A stretch of 60,371 bases of DNA from Roseiflexus sp. (GCA_017743475.1 JAGHYV010000021.1:1-60371), one strand, 5' to 3'. Shown: positions 17,696-27,183, counted from the first letter of the stretch. Numbers and translations: made by a program. The notes: generated by a model not told the origin, from the letters alone.

Positions 17696-18766
17696 TCATG
17701 ATCGGTATTCTTCGAGCGTCAGACGGATCTGCGCGTTCAACTCGCGCGCCAGACCTCGTCCGAAACGACTCTGCACTGCTTTGACGATCTCCGGCAGGGC
17801 TTCTGTCCAGGCATCGGCGCCTTCGTGGTCATCCGGACGCGGCAACGTCCCCCATGCCTGTCCGGCGCGGTCATCACCCAGGACATCGCGGAGAACGCTG
17901 TACAACTCATCGGCGAGTCGTTCGAATCGTCGTCGCACTGCCACAACGGTAATATCGTCATCCTGACCGGCATCGCTCCAGGCGCGCAGTTCGTGCAGCA
18001 ATCGCGCAACCAGGGCACGCGGCTTCAGGGTTGCGCTTTCGATCAACAGTCGCTCCAACCGTTCATACCCGAAGTATTCGCCACTGCTATTTGTCGCCTC
18101 GACCACGCCATCGGTGTACATCATCACTGTGGCGCCCGGTTCGATATCGGCGCATATCTCTTCGTAATCAGCATCGCCATCGACGCCAAGCGGCAATCCT
18201 GAGAGTTCCAATTCGCTGACGCGCCCATTGAGAAGCAGCGGATAGTGATGCCCAGCATTCGCCACCTGCACAGTACCGTGGCGCAGATCGAGCACGGCAT
18301 ACAGCATGGTGATCATGCCCTGTGGAATATCGGCGATGATCCCGCGATTAACGTCCGCAAGCGTCGGACCGGGCGTTGCGCCGCGTCGGGCAGCATAGCG
18401 AAACACGGTACGTGCGACAGCCATACGGAGGGCTGCTGGCAATCCTTTTCCCGAAACATCACCGATCATGATCCCGTGGCGCCCCTCACCGAGCGGCAAA
18501 AAATCGTACAGGTCGCCGCCCAGATCGCGCGCTGGCAGCGAAATGGCATGAATTTCCCATCCTGGCAGGTGTGGCACCGCTTCGAGCAGCAACCCTTGTT
18601 GAATATCACGCGCCAGGAGCAGTTCGTGCTCGATTTCCGCCTGACGACGCGCTTCCTCTGGGGTAATCCGCGGTTGTGCAGGTCGCTCCCTGCGGCGCAG
18701 TCGACCGGTCGCTGCGTGGCTAAGCAGCGTGAAACGGTGAAAAGATCGTTTGCGTTGACTTTGCAT
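17696..18766 (-). CDS. SpoIIE/RsbU-type PP2C serine phosphatase
   Basis: The phosphatase domain starts at ARDIQQGLLLEAVPHLPGW and carries the metal-binding blocks ARDLGGDLYDF, IMIGDVSGKGLPAAL, YTDGVVEATN and SDAGQDDDITVVAV. These are the conserved PPM motifs I to XI in order. It should dephosphorylate the STAS antagonist encoded downstream, switching the partner complex on. An additional 85 residues at the C-terminus (after VAVRRRFERL) are predicted helical and not part of PP2C. There is no sensory domain in the protein itself, so input probably comes from the chemosensory proteins just upstream; the gap to cheR is only six bases. Confidence 0.9.
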   Translation of the reverse strand: MQSQRKRSFHRFTLLSHAATGRLRRRERPAQPRITPEEARRQAEIEHELLLARDIQQGLLLEAVPHLPGWEIHAISLPARDLGGDLYDFLPLGEGRHGIMIGDVSGKGLPAALRMAVARTVFRYAARRGATPGPTLADVNRGIIADIPQGMITMLYAVLDLRHGTVQVANAGHHYPLLLNGRVSELELSGLPLGVDGDADYEEICADIEPGATVMMYTDGVVEATNSSGEYFGYERLERLLIESATLKPRALVARLLHELRAWSDAGQDDDITVVAVRRRFERLADELYSVLRDVLGDDRAGQAWGTLPRPDDHEGADAWTEALPEIVKAVQSRFGRGLARELNAQIRLTLEEYRS

Positions 18767-18772
18767 AGAGTT

Positions 18773-20278
18773 CTATGTTTCAGGCGATGCTAGGTGCTGT
18801 TCACACGTGGCGCGTAACCAGCCGACTTCAACGCCTTCGAGGAGATCCTCTGGACGATACACTGCCAGTTTACGCAGCGCGCTACGAAATTCACGGGCAG
18901 CCTGTTCCTTCTTTCCTGCCTGACGGTATGCCATCGCCAGATGGTAGGAGACCAGCGCGGCGCCGGGATTCAGGTAGCGTGCCCGCTCAAGCGCCTGAAT
19001 TGCGTCGTGCCACTGACCCTGCTGCACATATATGGTTCCAAGCAAAAGGTAGGCATCGTCGCGCAATGCATCAATTTCGAGAGCACGGCGCGCCTCGGCA
19101 ATCGCCAGATCGAGTTCGCCGCGATTAGCGTGCACCCGTGCCACCAGCGTCAGCGCACGCGATGCCAGCGATGAGTTGGGAGGAATGGTGCGCAAGACTT
19201 CCATTGCATCATCGAGTCTGCCAGCGTCGACCAATGCTTGTGCCCGATCAAGATCAACGTCGGCTTCGGATGAGGTTAGTTTAGGCGTGATCGGCGCAAT
19301 CGGAGACCGTCGTCCGTGCGAAGCAGTGTGCGGCGTGGCAGCGACTGGTGTCAGGCGCTGCGGCGCCTCCGCCGTTGTTGCCAGTTGACGCGATGCGGTG
19401 CGGCACTGCGACGGCGAGAGCGGAAGTTCAACCTTCTGGTAGACATACGCGCCCGACACTTCACGTGAGCGAAATCCATCGAAGACATTCCAGAGCGTCT
19501 CTGAAAAACCGAGAAACAGCAATCCGTGGGACGGCAGACAGCGATAGAAGCGCTCGATCAATGAACGCCGCGTTTCCGGTTGAAAGTAGATCGTCACATT
19601 CTGGCAAAAAATGGCATCGACCTGATATGCGGTCGGCGGAAACGGTTCGAGGAGGTTCAACTGATCGAAGCGCACCAGCGCCCGCACAGCGTCCGTAACG
19701 AGAAAGCCATCGCCGCGTTTCACAAAATAGCGGCTGAGCAGCGACGGTGCGACATTGTTGAGCGAACGACCACGATAGAATCCGGCGCGCGCTTTTTCGA
19801 GCGCCAGATCACTGAGATCTGTCGCCCAGATCTCTACCGGTCGGATCATTGTCGACCCAAAGGTTTCCAGTGCGGTGATTGCCAGCGAATACGCCTCCTC
19901 GCCGGTTGCGCATCCGGCGCTCCAGATGCGGATTGGCTCACCAGCAGGCTTGCGACGGTGTAACTCGAACAGCAACGTATCGCGTAACGCCTTCATATGC
20001 GGAGCATTGCGAAAGAAGCAGGTTTCGTGGTTGACGACCAGCTCCGTTAGACGGTGCAGCTCGTCTCGACCTGCAGGCGCCGTGATGCGACGCTCATACG
20101 CTTCAAGCGTCTCTTCCAGCGCTGCCAGGCGTTGCGCCAGACCGGACTCCAGCACCCGTTGCTGCGCTGTGTCGAGGTAGACGCCGCTGTACTCCGCCAG
20201 CAGGTTGCGCAAACGATCAAACGCTTCCTGTGACAGACGCACTGGCGGAGGAGGAAAGAGATCGTGCGCTGCGCTCAT
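18773..20278 (-). CDS. cheR: CheR methyltransferase with C-terminal TPR domain
   Basis: The N-terminal part is a chemotaxis methyltransferase: ELVVNHETCFFRNAPHM, the SAM-binding loop IWSAGCATGEEAYSLA, WATDLSDLALEKARAG and FCQNVTIYF (usually FCRNVLIYF). It methylates glutamates of the chemoreceptor. After a Pro/Thr linker (about 285-345) follow four TPR units (ALVDAGRLDDAMEVL to YHLAMAYRQAGKKEQAAREF). CheR-TPR fusions are known in gliding bacteria, where the repeats contact partner proteins. It lies between cheB and the SpoIIE phosphatase, six bases from the latter. No clear RBS precedes the ATG. Confidence 0.9.
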   Translation of the reverse strand: MSAAHDLFPPPPVRLSQEAFDRLRNLLAEYSGVYLDTAQQRVLESGLAQRLAALEETLEAYERRITAPAGRDELHRLTELVVNHETCFFRNAPHMKALRDTLLFELHRRKPAGEPIRIWSAGCATGEEAYSLAITALETFGSTMIRPVEIWATDLSDLALEKARAGFYRGRSLNNVAPSLLSRYFVKRGDGFLVTDAVRALVRFDQLNLLEPFPPTAYQVDAIFCQNVTIYFQPETRRSLIERFYRCLPSHGLLFLGFSETLWNVFDGFRSREVSGAYVYQKVELPLSPSQCRTASRQLATTAEAPQRLTPVAATPHTASHGRRSPIAPITPKLTSSEADVDLDRAQALVDAGRLDDAMEVLRTIPPNSSLASRALTLVARVHANRGELDLAIAEARRALEIDALRDDAYLLLGTIYVQQGQWHDAIQALERARYLNPGAALVSYHLAMAYRQAGKKEQAAREFRSALRKLAVYRPEDLLEGVEVGWLRATCEQHLASPET

Positions 20279-20382
20279 ACAAACCGTCCGGCTATCGTGA
20301 CTCAGCGTTCTAAAATTTGTGCTATGTTATAGCAGGCGCTTGCGAAGATCGAACGGGATACTCCTTCGTCCCGTTGCTACAC

Positions 20383-21531
20383 TCACGTGTTCACCCTGAA
20401 ACCCATACTTGCCACCAGTTCCACCAATCGTCCCGCAATCGCGGTCGGCGGCAACACCTCCCGCACTGCACCAAGCTGGATGGCTGCACGCGGCATGCCA
20501 AAGATCGCGCAACTTGCCTCGTCCTGCGCAATTGTATAGGCGTTACGACGGTAGAGCGACAACATTCCATACGCACCATCGCGTCCCATACCGGTCAGCA
20601 GCACACCAATCGCGCGCGATCCGTAGACATCGGCAATCGCCTGCATGGTAATATCAATCGACGGGCGCTGCATAAGCAACGGCGCCTCGCTCAGGTGGAT
20701 CGTTCCCTGGGGCGTCACTAGCAGGTTACGCTGATCAGGCGCGATCAGCGCTTCTCCTGGTCGCACCGGCGCTCCCTGCTGCGCAATGTGCACTGGCAGC
20801 GTACCGGCGCTTGCCAGCCATTCAGCCATTCCTTCGCTGAACCCCTCTGCAATATGCTGCACAATCAGTACAGCCGCCGGAAATGATCGCGGCAATCCGG
20901 CAATGATCTGATAGATGACACGTGGACCGCCAGTACTGGCGCCAATGACGACGACTGGACAGAGCGAAGCGTCGGGCACACCGGCTGATGCCAGAACAGA
21001 CAATGGCACAATTGCAGGGTGTGATTGTACTACCGCTGGCAGCGTCTGATAGTTGAGCAACGCTGACGATGATGGCGATCCATCGTTGAGCGCGCGGCGG
21101 CGACCGCGCAGATGGGTTACGACTTTGACGCGCGACAGGATTTTGACGCGCCTCACCAGATCGCGCGCGGCGCGTTCGAGCGCCTGCGGGTCGCTGCCGC
21201 GCGGTTTCTCGACCACTTCGAGAGCACCGGCGCCGAGCATCTTGAATGTGATGTCCACATCATAACTGGCAAGCGATGCCGTCAGCACCAGAATCGGCGT
21301 GGGACAATACGCCATCAAATGCTCAGTTGTGGCCACCCCATCCATCACCGGCATGCGCACATCCATCGTCACAACATCGGGACGCAACTGCTGCACTACC
21401 TCAATCGCCTCACGACCGTTCGACGCCACACCGACAACCTGGATGGCAGGGTCGCGTTGCAGCATGTCGATGATGAAACGCCGAATCATAGCAGAGTCGT
21501 CAACAACGACGACACGGATGGGTCTGGTCAT
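20383..21531 (-). CDS. cheB: CheB protein-glutamate methylesterase/deamidase
   Basis: The N-terminal receiver domain has the acidic pair VVVVDDSAM, the phosphoacceptor DVRMPVMDG and the Thr/Lys positions TAS and VEKP. A linker of about 50 residues leads to the catalytic domain with VIGASTGGP (nucleophile Ser), VQHIAEGF (His) and LLTGMGRDGAYGM (Asp), a complete triad. It removes methyl groups added by CheR after phosphorylation by CheA. At 382 residues it is standard. It has a 165-base gap to cheY upstream. Confidence 0.95.
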   Translation of the reverse strand: MTRPIRVVVVDDSAMIRRFIIDMLQRDPAIQVVGVASNGREAIEVVQQLRPDVVTMDVRMPVMDGVATTEHLMAYCPTPILVLTASLASYDVDITFKMLGAGALEVVEKPRGSDPQALERAARDLVRRVKILSRVKVVTHLRGRRRALNDGSPSSSALLNYQTLPAVVQSHPAIVPLSVLASAGVPDASLCPVVVIGASTGGPRVIYQIIAGLPRSFPAAVLIVQHIAEGFSEGMAEWLASAGTLPVHIAQQGAPVRPGEALIAPDQRNLLVTPQGTIHLSEAPLLMQRPSIDITMQAIADVYGSRAIGVLLTGMGRDGAYGMLSLYRRNAYTIAQDEASCAIFGMPRAAIQLGAVREVLPPTAIAGRLVELVASMGFRVNT

Positions 21532-21696
21532 GCGTCAACTCATTTCGTCTCAACGCAAACGACACGCGATAACAGAACCGGCAAGCATGCCAGAAAGCCG
21601 CCGAGTGTTCCGGCGGCGCATCTCTGAAACCCAGGATATGCCACAGGTGTATGCGCTGCACGGCATCCGAACGATACCGACCCGATATTGCACGCG

Positions 21697-22059
21697 CTAG
21701 TCCATCTCCAGGATCATCTTGACCCGATTGGGAAGATTGAGGAGATCAACATCTTTGTTCAGGTAGTCATCAACGCCTGCCTCGAATGCTGCATGCTTGT
21801 CGTCACTCGAGGTCAGCATAATAATGCGCAGATCATCGAATGCCGGATTGTTGCGCAACCGACGACAGACTTCGTACCCGTCAATCCCCGGCATATGTAC
21901 GTCGAGCACCAGCAGATCTGGTACTTCTTCCTCGATTGCTTTGAGCGCTTCTTCGCCACTATGCGCCAGTCGCACCTCGTAGCCGTACATGCCAAGCCGC
22001 ATCTTGACAATATCGGTGACCAGTTTGCTATCATCGACGACCAGGATCTTTTCCGCCAT
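21697..22059 (-). CDS. CheY-like response regulator
   Basis: A single receiver domain of 120 residues: KILVVDDSKLV, LLVLDVHMPGIDG with the phosphoacceptor Asp, IMLTSSDD with the switch residue, and YLNKDVDL with the Lys. No output domain is present. The ATG at 22059 is chosen because GAGG lies about seven bases upstream and the domain starts immediately; an upstream in-frame start would add 17 residues of no similarity. It should receive phosphate from the CheA encoded just upstream. Its effector in this organism is unknown. Confidence 0.9.
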   Translation of the reverse strand: MAEKILVVDDSKLVTDIVKMRLGMYGYEVRLAHSGEEALKAIEEEVPDLLVLDVHMPGIDGYEVCRRLRNNPAFDDLRIIMLTSSDDKHAAFEAGVDDYLNKDVDLLNLPNRVKMILEMD

Positions 22060-22129
22060 AGTAAACCTCGTGTCCTTTCGCGTCGCAACCGGCTTGTCGG
22101 GCCCGAGCAACGATAGAAGACAGGAATGA

Positions 22130-24373
22130 TCACATGCCGATCAACTGCCGGATCGTCTCCAGCAGATTGTTTTGGTTAAATTGACTTTTGACAATGTACG
22201 CCTGCGCACCAACTTCCAGCCCTCGCCGACGATGCGCCTCTGATGCAAGACTGGTCACAATAATGACCGGCAGGTCGGTCTTGCCCAGTTCGCTGCGGAT
22301 GCGACTGGTCAGGGTAAAGCCATCCATGCGGGGCATTTCGATATCGCTGACGACGAGATCGTAGGTCTCGGCGCGTAACCTGTCAAGCGCATCGAGTCCA
22401 TCGACGGCAGTTGCCACATCGTATCCAGCAGCGCTCAGAATGCTGCGGATCAATTCGCGGGTGGCGAACGAGTCATCAACGACCAGCAACCGGGCACGGC
22501 GCCGCGCACTTTGATCCTTTGTCGGCGCGATAAGCGCTGTCCCCCGCCCAAGCTGGATGAGCATCGACGGATTGAGCAGCAACGCCAGTCTCCCATCGCC
22601 AAGTTGCAATGCGCCACTATAGCGACGCTGCTTCTCCAGCAGCGGTCCCAGCGGTTTGATGACCGCCTCGCGTTCATCAACCATGCGGTCAACCAGCAGC
22701 GCCATAGGTCGCCGTGCGCCGCCGACCAGGAGCGCCAGCGCGCGCGTTGCAGCGGCAAACGGGTGACCGTTCGCAATTCCCAGCAATTCGTCCAGCCGGA
22801 GCAGCGGCGTGAGCGTCTGATGATGCTGGAAGACCGCCCGCCCTTCAACAGTGCGAATCTGATTGCGTCGCACCCATACTGTCCCCTGACATCCAGACGC
22901 CGGGAAACCGAACAGTTGACCGCCAGCTTCGATCAACAATACCCGCGTAGTGATCAGCGTCAGCGGCAATGAAAGGGTCACTTTCGTGCCGACGCCTGGT
23001 TGCGACTCTATCTGCACTTCGCCACCGATGTCGGCAAGGTTGGTGCGCACCACGTCCATCCCAACGCCTCGCCCGGAAACGTCAGTGATCAGTTTTGCTG
23101 TCGAAAACCCTGGCATGAAGATCAACTCCAGCGCCTCCTGATCTGAGAGCGCAGTTGCTGCCTCGCTGCTGATTAACCCCTTGCGCACTGCCGTTTCGCG
23201 CAACTGCTGCGGATCCATGCCGCGCCCGTCGTCGCGCACCGTGATCAGAACTCTGCCGCCATACGCCTGCGCTGCGATCTCGATCACTCCCTGGCGTGGC
23301 TTCCCCAACCGCTCCCGTTCATCAGCTGGCTCGATACCATGGTCGATGGCGTTACGGATAAGATGTACCATTGGATCAGCGAGCGCTTCGATAACTTTGC
23401 GATCCAGTTCAGTTGTTTCACCTGCCAGCAACAACGTCGCTTCCTTACCAAGATCGCGTGCTAGTTCACGCACGGCTCGCGGAAGGTTGGCATAGAGAGT
23501 GGAAACTGGAGTCAAACGGATTGCCATAACCTCCTGCTCGAGATCATTGGTCAATTGCGCTTTGTGGGTATTGTGCTGTCCAATGCGTTCCAGTTGCATC
23601 CGGACAAGCGCACCGATACGTTCGCCCGCATTGAGGGCGACATTCATTTCACGGTCAAAGAGCTCTCGCTGAGCTGGCGGCAGCCGCATCCGCCGCAACT
23701 CTGATTCAAGGCTTAACAGTGCGCGCTGCTGCCGTTCAATGATCGCTTTCACTTCCTCTAGCGCCTGAAGATGCGCCTCTTCAATCTGCCTGCCGATCGA
23801 CAGTTCACCTGTCAGGTTCAGCAACCGATCCAGCCTATCTACCCGCACGCGCACCGTTTGTCGCGCCCGTTCGCGCCCGCTGCGTGGCGGAGATAGCGAG
23901 GAACTCTCATTACCCGGCAGGCGTGATTCAACGAGAGGTGCAACCGGACTTTCGGCAGCAGACGACTGTTGCGGCGAGCTTCGTCCAAGCCGACTCGTCA
24001 GCGCATCGACGTCGATTGACGAAGGCTTGCCGTCAATCGCAGCCGCGACCAGTTCCAGAATTGCATCGCTGCCCTTCAACAGTTCATCGATTAGAAAACG
24101 ATCAAGCGAGCGCCGCCCATCACGGACTGCCGCTAGGATGTGTTCGCAAGTGTGCGCAACTTTGCTAACTGCTTCCAGCCCAAGCATCCGCGCCGAGCCT
24201 TTGATCGTGTGCATAGCGCGGAAAATGGTATCGATCCGCTCACGGCGCGCCTCTCCCTCCGGCTCATTGCCCTCGAGCGCCATGAGACTTTCAGTGACAA
24301 TGCGGATGTTTTCCGCAGTTTCGTCACGAAATTGACTATAGAATGACGCCAGATCCATAGGTTTGAAGTTCAT
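22130..24373 (-). CDS. cheA: hybrid CheA histidine kinase with C-terminal receiver domain
   Basis: Domains in order: an Hpt domain with the phosphorylated His in FRAMHTIKGSARMLG (about 53-67); the dimerisation and kinase core with HLIRNAIDHGIEPADERER (N box), VRDDGRGMDPQQL and GRGVGMDVVR; a CheW-like regulatory domain (GQLFGFPASG onward); and a receiver domain RLLVVDDSFATRELI with DIEMPRMDG, ending about residue 747. The layout is that of hybrid CheA proteins found in pilus-linked and Frz-type chemosensory systems. AGGA precedes the ATG by about six bases. The P2 CheY-binding domain seems to be missing or very short. Confidence 0.95.
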   Translation of the reverse strand: MNFKPMDLASFYSQFRDETAENIRIVTESLMALEGNEPEGEARRERIDTIFRAMHTIKGSARMLGLEAVSKVAHTCEHILAAVRDGRRSLDRFLIDELLKGSDAILELVAAAIDGKPSSIDVDALTSRLGRSSPQQSSAAESPVAPLVESRLPGNESSSLSPPRSGRERARQTVRVRVDRLDRLLNLTGELSIGRQIEEAHLQALEEVKAIIERQQRALLSLESELRRMRLPPAQRELFDREMNVALNAGERIGALVRMQLERIGQHNTHKAQLTNDLEQEVMAIRLTPVSTLYANLPRAVRELARDLGKEATLLLAGETTELDRKVIEALADPMVHLIRNAIDHGIEPADERERLGKPRQGVIEIAAQAYGGRVLITVRDDGRGMDPQQLRETAVRKGLISSEAATALSDQEALELIFMPGFSTAKLITDVSGRGVGMDVVRTNLADIGGEVQIESQPGVGTKVTLSLPLTLITTRVLLIEAGGQLFGFPASGCQGTVWVRRNQIRTVEGRAVFQHHQTLTPLLRLDELLGIANGHPFAAATRALALLVGGARRPMALLVDRMVDEREAVIKPLGPLLEKQRRYSGALQLGDGRLALLLNPSMLIQLGRGTALIAPTKDQSARRRARLLVVDDSFATRELIRSILSAAGYDVATAVDGLDALDRLRAETYDLVVSDIEMPRMDGFTLTSRIRSELGKTDLPVIIVTSLASEAHRRRGLEVGAQAYIVKSQFNQNNLLETIRQLIGM

Positions 24374-24405
24374 CGATTGTCCTAACCGGACATTTGCACT
24401 CCGAG

Positions 24406-25923
24406 TCAGGCTGCTTGACCGGCGCCATCCTGTGAAAGTCCATGCAACCGATTGGCAATCGCAGTCAGACGCTGGGCAGCGTCCTGCACCTGACGCGCAC
24501 CGGCAGCCGTGCGACGCGCCACGTCGGCGATCTCGCGCATGGTTTCCACTACCTGCTCGCTGGCGCTCTGCTGTTGTGCAGTCGCCAGATTGATCTCGGC
24601 GCTGCTCTGGGCAGTGCGCTCCGCTGCCATCACAATTATGTCCATCACCTGACCGGCGCTGTGCGCCAGTTCGACGCCGGCAGCCACTTCCTTGCCACCC
24701 TCCTCCGCCGCCAACACAGCAGCGTTGGTGGCCTGCTGGATTTCAGCGATCACGCCCTTGACCTCTTTGGCAGCGACCAGTGCACGGTTCGCCAGACTTT
24801 TGACTTCGGCGGCGACCACGGCAAAGCGGCGACCATGCTCACCTGCGCCGGCGGCTTCGATGGCGGCGTTGAGCGCGAGCAGATGGGTCTCATCTGAAAG
24901 ATCGTTGATCAGGTCAATAATCTCGCCGATCTGCTGCGACCGCTCGCCGAGATTCAGCACCCGCGCCGATATATCCTGCATACGGCTGCGGATGCGATCC
25001 ATCGCCTGAATGCTTTTATCAACGGCTTCCTGACCTTCACTCAGGTTTTCGAGCGTCTGGCGCGCCGCTTCCGCCACCTGCTCAGCAGCAATCGCAATCT
25101 GGCGTGCGGTGGATCCCAGTTCTTCAATTGTCGTGCTCACCTGCGATACGGCGCTTGCCTGCTCGGAAGCTCCGCTCGCCTGTTCGTGCGAGGCACGCAG
25201 CAGTTCAGCAGCCGCTGCCGAAAGTTCGCTTCCCAGTTCGACCTGCTGGATGTTCTTTTCGATCAGACGCTGGTTGGTTTCATACAACTCTTCCGACTGC
25301 GCGCGAGTCTGCTCCAGGAAGCGCGTGGTGCTGGTTGACCAGAGTGATGCTACGTAGGTGAGCAGTCCGCCAACGCTGGTGAAGAAGATCACGAATGCCA
25401 CGGTGCGTGGCAATCCGGGGATGTCATTCTGTGGTTGCACCACACCAGCAGTTTCGACAACGGCGAGAAGCAGGTACGCAAGCGATGCGACGCCGAACAG
25501 ACGGGGGCTTTCCGCAGCGCGTCCAAATAGACCGGCAACAACCACCGGAAACAGAAACGCCATTCCGGCAGGACCCGTAACACCGCCAGCCAGATAGATC
25601 ATGCCAATAACGTAAACGAGCGAGCCGTACAGGAAAATATTTGACGCGACTGTCGCCGTGCTGAAACGCAACGCGCCAAGTGTGCTACCCACGATCACGG
25701 CGACCATTGCAATGACCCCAGCTGCCGCACCAATAGCCTGCGGCGGCATAATGCCAATCAGGGCAAGAATGATGAACAGTGTGCTGCTAGCGCCGGCAAC
25801 TCCGCCAAACACCATTGCTAGATGGGTTAGCACTCTGACGCGTTCTTCGTCGTGACTCTGCGGATTGGTGATAACGCTTGCGAAAATTTTATGCTTCGAT
25901 GCCTGTTCCATAGCGCTGCTCAC
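24406..25923 (-). CDS. methyl-accepting chemotaxis protein with polytopic N-terminus
   Basis: Residues 30 to about 210 hold around six membrane helices with short loops and no obvious periplasmic ligand domain. No HAMP is apparent. A coiled-coil cytoplasmic domain follows; its tip reads LLALNAAIEAAGAGEHGRRF, then AVVAAEVKSLANRA, the CheA/CheW contact of chemoreceptors. The lack of a ligand domain suggests sensing of membrane or energy state, a family-based inference. The GTG at 25923 overlaps the upstream cheW-like gene (GTGA). An ATG at 25911 is the alternative start. Confidence 0.9.
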   Translation of the reverse strand: MSSAMEQASKHKIFASVITNPQSHDEERVRVLTHLAMVFGGVAGASSTLFIILALIGIMPPQAIGAAAGVIAMVAVIVGSTLGALRFSTATVASNIFLYGSLVYVIGMIYLAGGVTGPAGMAFLFPVVVAGLFGRAAESPRLFGVASLAYLLLAVVETAGVVQPQNDIPGLPRTVAFVIFFTSVGGLLTYVASLWSTSTTRFLEQTRAQSEELYETNQRLIEKNIQQVELGSELSAAAAELLRASHEQASGASEQASAVSQVSTTIEELGSTARQIAIAAEQVAEAARQTLENLSEGQEAVDKSIQAMDRIRSRMQDISARVLNLGERSQQIGEIIDLINDLSDETHLLALNAAIEAAGAGEHGRRFAVVAAEVKSLANRALVAAKEVKGVIAEIQQATNAAVLAAEEGGKEVAAGVELAHSAGQVMDIIVMAAERTAQSSAEINLATAQQQSASEQVVETMREIADVARRTAAGARQVQDAAQRLTAIANRLHGLSQDGAGQAA

Positions 25924-26336
25924 TTCTGTTCCGAAGCGCGGGTTCGCTGTAACAAAATGCTGCGTGCAATCGCTCGCACATCGAGTTGTACGACAGGCTG
26001 GTCATCGATCAGCAGGACACCGGTCGTCCAGGGTTCACGCAGCAGTTCACCCAACAATGGCGGCAGCGGTTGGATGTCTGCATGGTCAATGATGGCATCT
26101 ACGGCATCGACCAGCAACGCAATGCTGCGCCGCCGCAGGGGAATGATCAATGCGTGCCGCCGCTGTGCTGTGCTGACATCGTCTGGATCGATCAGCGGTC
26201 CCAGTTCCACGGCGATCACGGAGGAATCCGCCTCTTCCCGCCTTCCATTGTCGCTTCGCGTCATAGCGCGCAGTGTCGCTACATCTTCCCGCCGCACAAT
26301 ATAGCGACGCCGCGCTGTCCGAACGATGAGTAACAT
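25920..26336 (-). CDS. divergent CheW-like coupling protein
   Basis: About 138 residues: LLIVRTARRRYIVRREDV, then LGPLIDPDD, then IIPLRRRSIALLVDAVDAI and TTGVLLIDDQPVVQLDV follow the order of strands of a CheW domain, though less well conserved than the next gene. The reading frame stays open 31 codons further upstream, but that segment is encoded by heptamer repeat array D and gives a Ser-rich sequence, so the ATG at 26336 is preferred. It overlaps the MCP gene, so the two are coupled. Inferred role: receptor-kinase coupling with altered specificity. Confidence 0.7.
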   Translation of the reverse strand: MLLIVRTARRRYIVRREDVATLRAMTRSDNGRREEADSSVIAVELGPLIDPDDVSTAQRRHALIIPLRRRSIALLVDAVDAIIDHADIQPLPPLLGELLREPWTTGVLLIDDQPVVQLDVRAIARSILLQRTRASEQK

Positions 26337-26346
26337 AGGCTTTTCC

Positions 26347-26400
26347 AGAACCGAGGACTGAGAACCAGGAACTGAGAACCGAGAACTGAGAACCAGGAGA
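26347..26400. repeat. heptamer repeat array D
   Basis: About seven units of GAGAACC / AGGAACT / GAGGACT type in tandem, between the two cheW-like genes. On the minus strand the array remains open in frame with the second cheW-like gene. Confidence 0.8.
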
Positions 26401-26510
26401 TGCGACCCTTGCGAGATTGGGTGGGTCACTCCCGGCAGTCGCCCTGAAATGGCGTCGCCGCGCTGCCGGGAAGCGTAGAATATTCACCTTCAACAACCAC
26501 ATGTTCACCC

Positions 26511-26975
26511 TCAACCCTCCCGCAGCGCCGTTACGATTTCACCGATGTCGAGCAGCGCTACCGTCTGATCGTTATGGTACGCGACAGCGCGAAGGAACCG
26601 GGCGCGCGCCGGATCAAGCCCGGCCGGCGGTTGACCGAAAGCGTCTGCCGGCAGTGATTCCAGATCGATCACCGCATCGACCAGCAACGCCATACCGATA
26701 TCTTCGTGCACGACAGAAATCAGACGGGTCGAGCGAGTTGCTTCGATAGACGGCATTCCCAGAACCAGGCGCAGATCAACAACCGGCAGGATGATGCCAC
26801 GATGACTGACGATACCAGGGATAGCTGGGGGCGCACCGGGAACAGGAGTATATGATCGATACCGCCCGACTTCACGAACATGGATTGACGGAAGCGCGTA
26901 GATCTCGTCTGCGAGACGAAATAGCAGAACATGTTGCTCTGTACGTTCGGCAAGGTCGGGTTGTGCGCCTGTCAT
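26511..26975 (-). CDS. cheW: CheW coupling protein
   Basis: A typical CheW domain: HVLLFRLADEIYALPSIHVREV, then PAIPGIVSHRGIILPVVDLR, LVLGM and MALLVDAVIDLESL. It links the chemoreceptor to CheA. It is the first gene of the signalling cluster. The ATG at 26975 is used; a TTG at 26984 is also in frame. No good RBS is visible. Between its stop and the next gene lie weak TTCAACC-like units (26480-26515) and array D. A promoter candidate lies 45-70 bases upstream. Confidence 0.9.
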   Translation of the reverse strand: MTGAQPDLAERTEQHVLLFRLADEIYALPSIHVREVGRYRSYTPVPGAPPAIPGIVSHRGIILPVVDLRLVLGMPSIEATRSTRLISVVHEDIGMALLVDAVIDLESLPADAFGQPPAGLDPARARFLRAVAYHNDQTVALLDIGEIVTALREG

Positions 26976-27015
26976 AGATAGCAAAAAATGAACAACGACT
27001 CATCTCCTCTGCGAC

Positions 27016-27045
27016 AGCATACTATGGAAGACCGGCGAAGGTCAA
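27016..27045 (-). promoter_or_regulatory. putative promoter of the chemosensory cluster
   Basis: On the minus strand TTGACC (complement of 27040-27045) and TATGCT (complement of 27016-27021) are separated by 18 bases. It faces away from the cydDC-like promoter and would start a transcript about 35 bases before the first cheW. Confidence 0.45.
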
Positions 27046-27099
27046 GCGCCCAACAGTACCAGAACCTGATCGGTTCGCATACGATTCGGTAAACAGGCG

Positions 27100-27146
27100 T
27101 TGGAAGGTTGAAGGTTGGAGCGTTCAACGTTGAACGTTCAACGTTC
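27100..27146. repeat. heptamer repeat array F (GTTGAAC type)
   Basis: Six to seven units of the GTTGGAA / GTTGAAC / GTTCAAC type. It contains a perfect 16-base palindrome (27121-27136). It lies in the divergent region between the chemosensory cluster and the exporter genes. Confidence 0.75.
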
Positions 27147-27154
27147 GGCACTCA

Positions 27155-27183
27155 TTGACATTTCCTATCATTACTGTTACCAT
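27155..27183 (+). promoter_or_regulatory. putative promoter of the cydDC-like operon
   Basis: TTGACA (27155-27160) is followed after 17 bases by TACCAT (27178-27183). The inferred transcript start is about 30 bases before the ATG at 27222. It lies directly after repeat array F. Confidence 0.5.

Noticed and set aside
16297-17784. A 495-codon plus-strand open frame
   Set aside because: It runs antisense to the TPR gene, has no RBS and its composition is that of a shadow frame.
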